The notes under the pieces were generated by a model, which was not told where the DNA came from, searched no databases, and worked only from the letters and a program-made list of their open reading frames with translations. 64,000 nt of DNA, taken from Bacteroidales bacterium. GTDB lineage: Bacteria > Bacteroidota > Bacteroidia > Bacteroidales > JAADJA01. Numbering within the stretch: the first letter of the stretch is position 1; each line of letters begins with the position of its first letter. Positions 63,278 to 64,000 of this stretch are shown here, one piece after another. Both the position numbers and the translations under genes were made by a program. The DNA lies in the NCBI GenBank assembly GCA_020052415.1, contig JAGVPB010000014.1:30485-94484 (forward strand), written 5' to 3'.

Positions 63278-64000
63278 ATGAAAACAATCCTGATCATTAT
63301 CGGTTTGGCTTTGAACGTGAACATAATGTTTGCGCAGTCCTGGGCCATAGTAAAGCTGGATTCTGTGTGCGATCCACCGGCAGGATTTGTTTCTGTTTCA
63401 TTAACAATTGAAGACATAAGCAATCCGGTGGGAAATAATCTGATAAGCTCATTAGGGATGAATATACAGTACGACGGCGATGTATTGGGCGATAATGTTG
63501 CTATTGTTAATTATAATCCCCAATTTCCCCCTGCTAATTTTCTGACCAATATATTGCTGGATGTACCCGAGCCTGGCTGGAATACCATTATGATAATATA
63601 TGCTTCTGCTGTAAGTGGTACAGGATATTCTGGTATGAACTTCTTTGATTTACAATTTAATTATATCGGGCCCCCTGCATCTTCCGATTTATTATTATCA
63701 GGGTCAGGGATGACGGACGATCTTGGAAATCCTTATGATGTTACTTATATTAACGGCTATGTTGGACCATGCCTGGTTGGTATTCAGGAAAATAAAACTG
63801 ACCCTTTTAACATAAGGTTTGGGAATGGAAATATCCACTTCACTGCTGAGGCAGTCGGTGAGTTCAGCCTGTTCAACCTTTTCGGGCAGCAGGTTATGTC
63901 GGCCACTGTCCATCCGGGTTTGAACCAAATACCAGTGATGGATAAAAACGCTTATTTTCTCGTCAGAATCGTGACGAACAACAAGACTATAAACCAAAAA
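63278..64000 (+). CDS. secreted protein with T9SS-like C-terminal region (3' end cut by window)
   Basis: The ATG at 63278 begins a signal peptide (MKTILIIIGLALNVNIMFAQ). The frame is open to the window edge (241 codons). Residues 20-165 are a beta-sandwich-like region resembling cohesin-type domains (WNTIMIIYASAVSGTGYSGM and FFDLQFNYIGPP). From about residue 165 the chain looks like a type A sorting domain (FNIRFGNGNIHFTAEAV and FSLFNLFGQQVMSA), so little should be missing beyond the window. The function is unknown. Confidence 0.75.
   Translation, partial: MKTILIIIGLALNVNIMFAQSWAIVKLDSVCDPPAGFVSVSLTIEDISNPVGNNLISSLGMNIQYDGDVLGDNVAIVNYNPQFPPANFLTNILLDVPEPGWNTIMIIYASAVSGTGYSGMNFFDLQFNYIGPPASSDLLLSGSGMTDDLGNPYDVTYINGYVGPCLVGIQENKTDPFNIRFGNGNIHFTAEAVGEFSLFNLFGQQVMSATVHPGLNQIPVMDKNAYFLVRIVTNNKTINQK

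Overview
The window is a chromosomal segment from a member of the Bacteroidota, probably an uncultured or poorly described Bacteroidales/Flavobacteria-like lineage. Evidence: at least eight secreted proteins end in a type IX secretion (T9SS) type A sorting domain; the T9SS assembly protein PorT is encoded; promoters fit the Bacteroidota pattern TTG/TTTG, 17-21 bp, TAnnTTTG; there is a complete alternative complex III (ActA-F); and intergenic regions are full of palindromic and text-like repeats. No prophage, plasmid backbone or CRISPR array is visible. The only RNA gene is tRNA-Glu(TTC).

Layout. 1-5.6 kb: end of an unknown gene, asnA, then T9SS cargo genes, two of them broken (a decayed duplicate C-terminus at 4205-4446 and a gene split by one TGA at 4963). 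5.9-13.5 kb: an FG-GAP-type T9SS protein, then a peptidoglycan-peptide group (L,D-transpeptidase; an unknown lipoprotein with possible Cys/His/Asp residues; dipeptide epimerase; NlpC/P60 endopeptidase). 13.5-14.5 kb: debris with an ORF6N antirepressor remnant beside tRNA-Glu. 14.7-24 kb: metallophosphoesterase, porT, hldA, nnrE, a fused MsrB-MsrA lipoprotein, a PPDK regulator, an EamA transporter and a small TOBE/Mop protein. 23.7-28.1 kb: more T9SS cargo, including two tandem choice-of-anchor L proteins. 28-32 kb: dihydropyrimidinase, an unknown small protein and a class I aminotransferase. 32-40 kb: the act operon (quinol oxidation by alternative complex III). 40.5-45 kb: LemA/TPM genes, a GxxExxY nuclease-like gene lying inside a palindromic element, and htpG. 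59.8-62.7 kb: the three-gene proton-translocating transhydrogenase pntAA-pntAB-pntB.

The most interesting region is 45.2-54.5 kb. Five same-strand genes, four of them overlapping at their stop/start codons, look like a synthase-dependent exopolysaccharide system comparable in logic to Pga or Pel: a NodB deacetylase, a processive GT2 synthase, a TPR plus beta-barrel exporter, a membrane-anchored glycoside hydrolase-sugar binding-deacetylase-like fusion, and a lipoprotein with an amidotransferase-like and a deacetylase-like domain. Only the first deacetylase keeps the metal and catalytic residues; the other two deacetylase-like domains have lost them.

Several repeat families recur between genes: a CCACATAGG palindrome (one copy carries the GxxExxY gene), hairpins built from 9-bp CCCyTATwT units, a CACAAAG/CTTTGTG hairpin, short CCCGCC-GGCGGG hairpins, and low-complexity GAACT/GAGACTT strings. 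Several gene starts were moved downstream of the first ATG on the basis of signal peptides, promoters or repeats, and this is stated in each entry.
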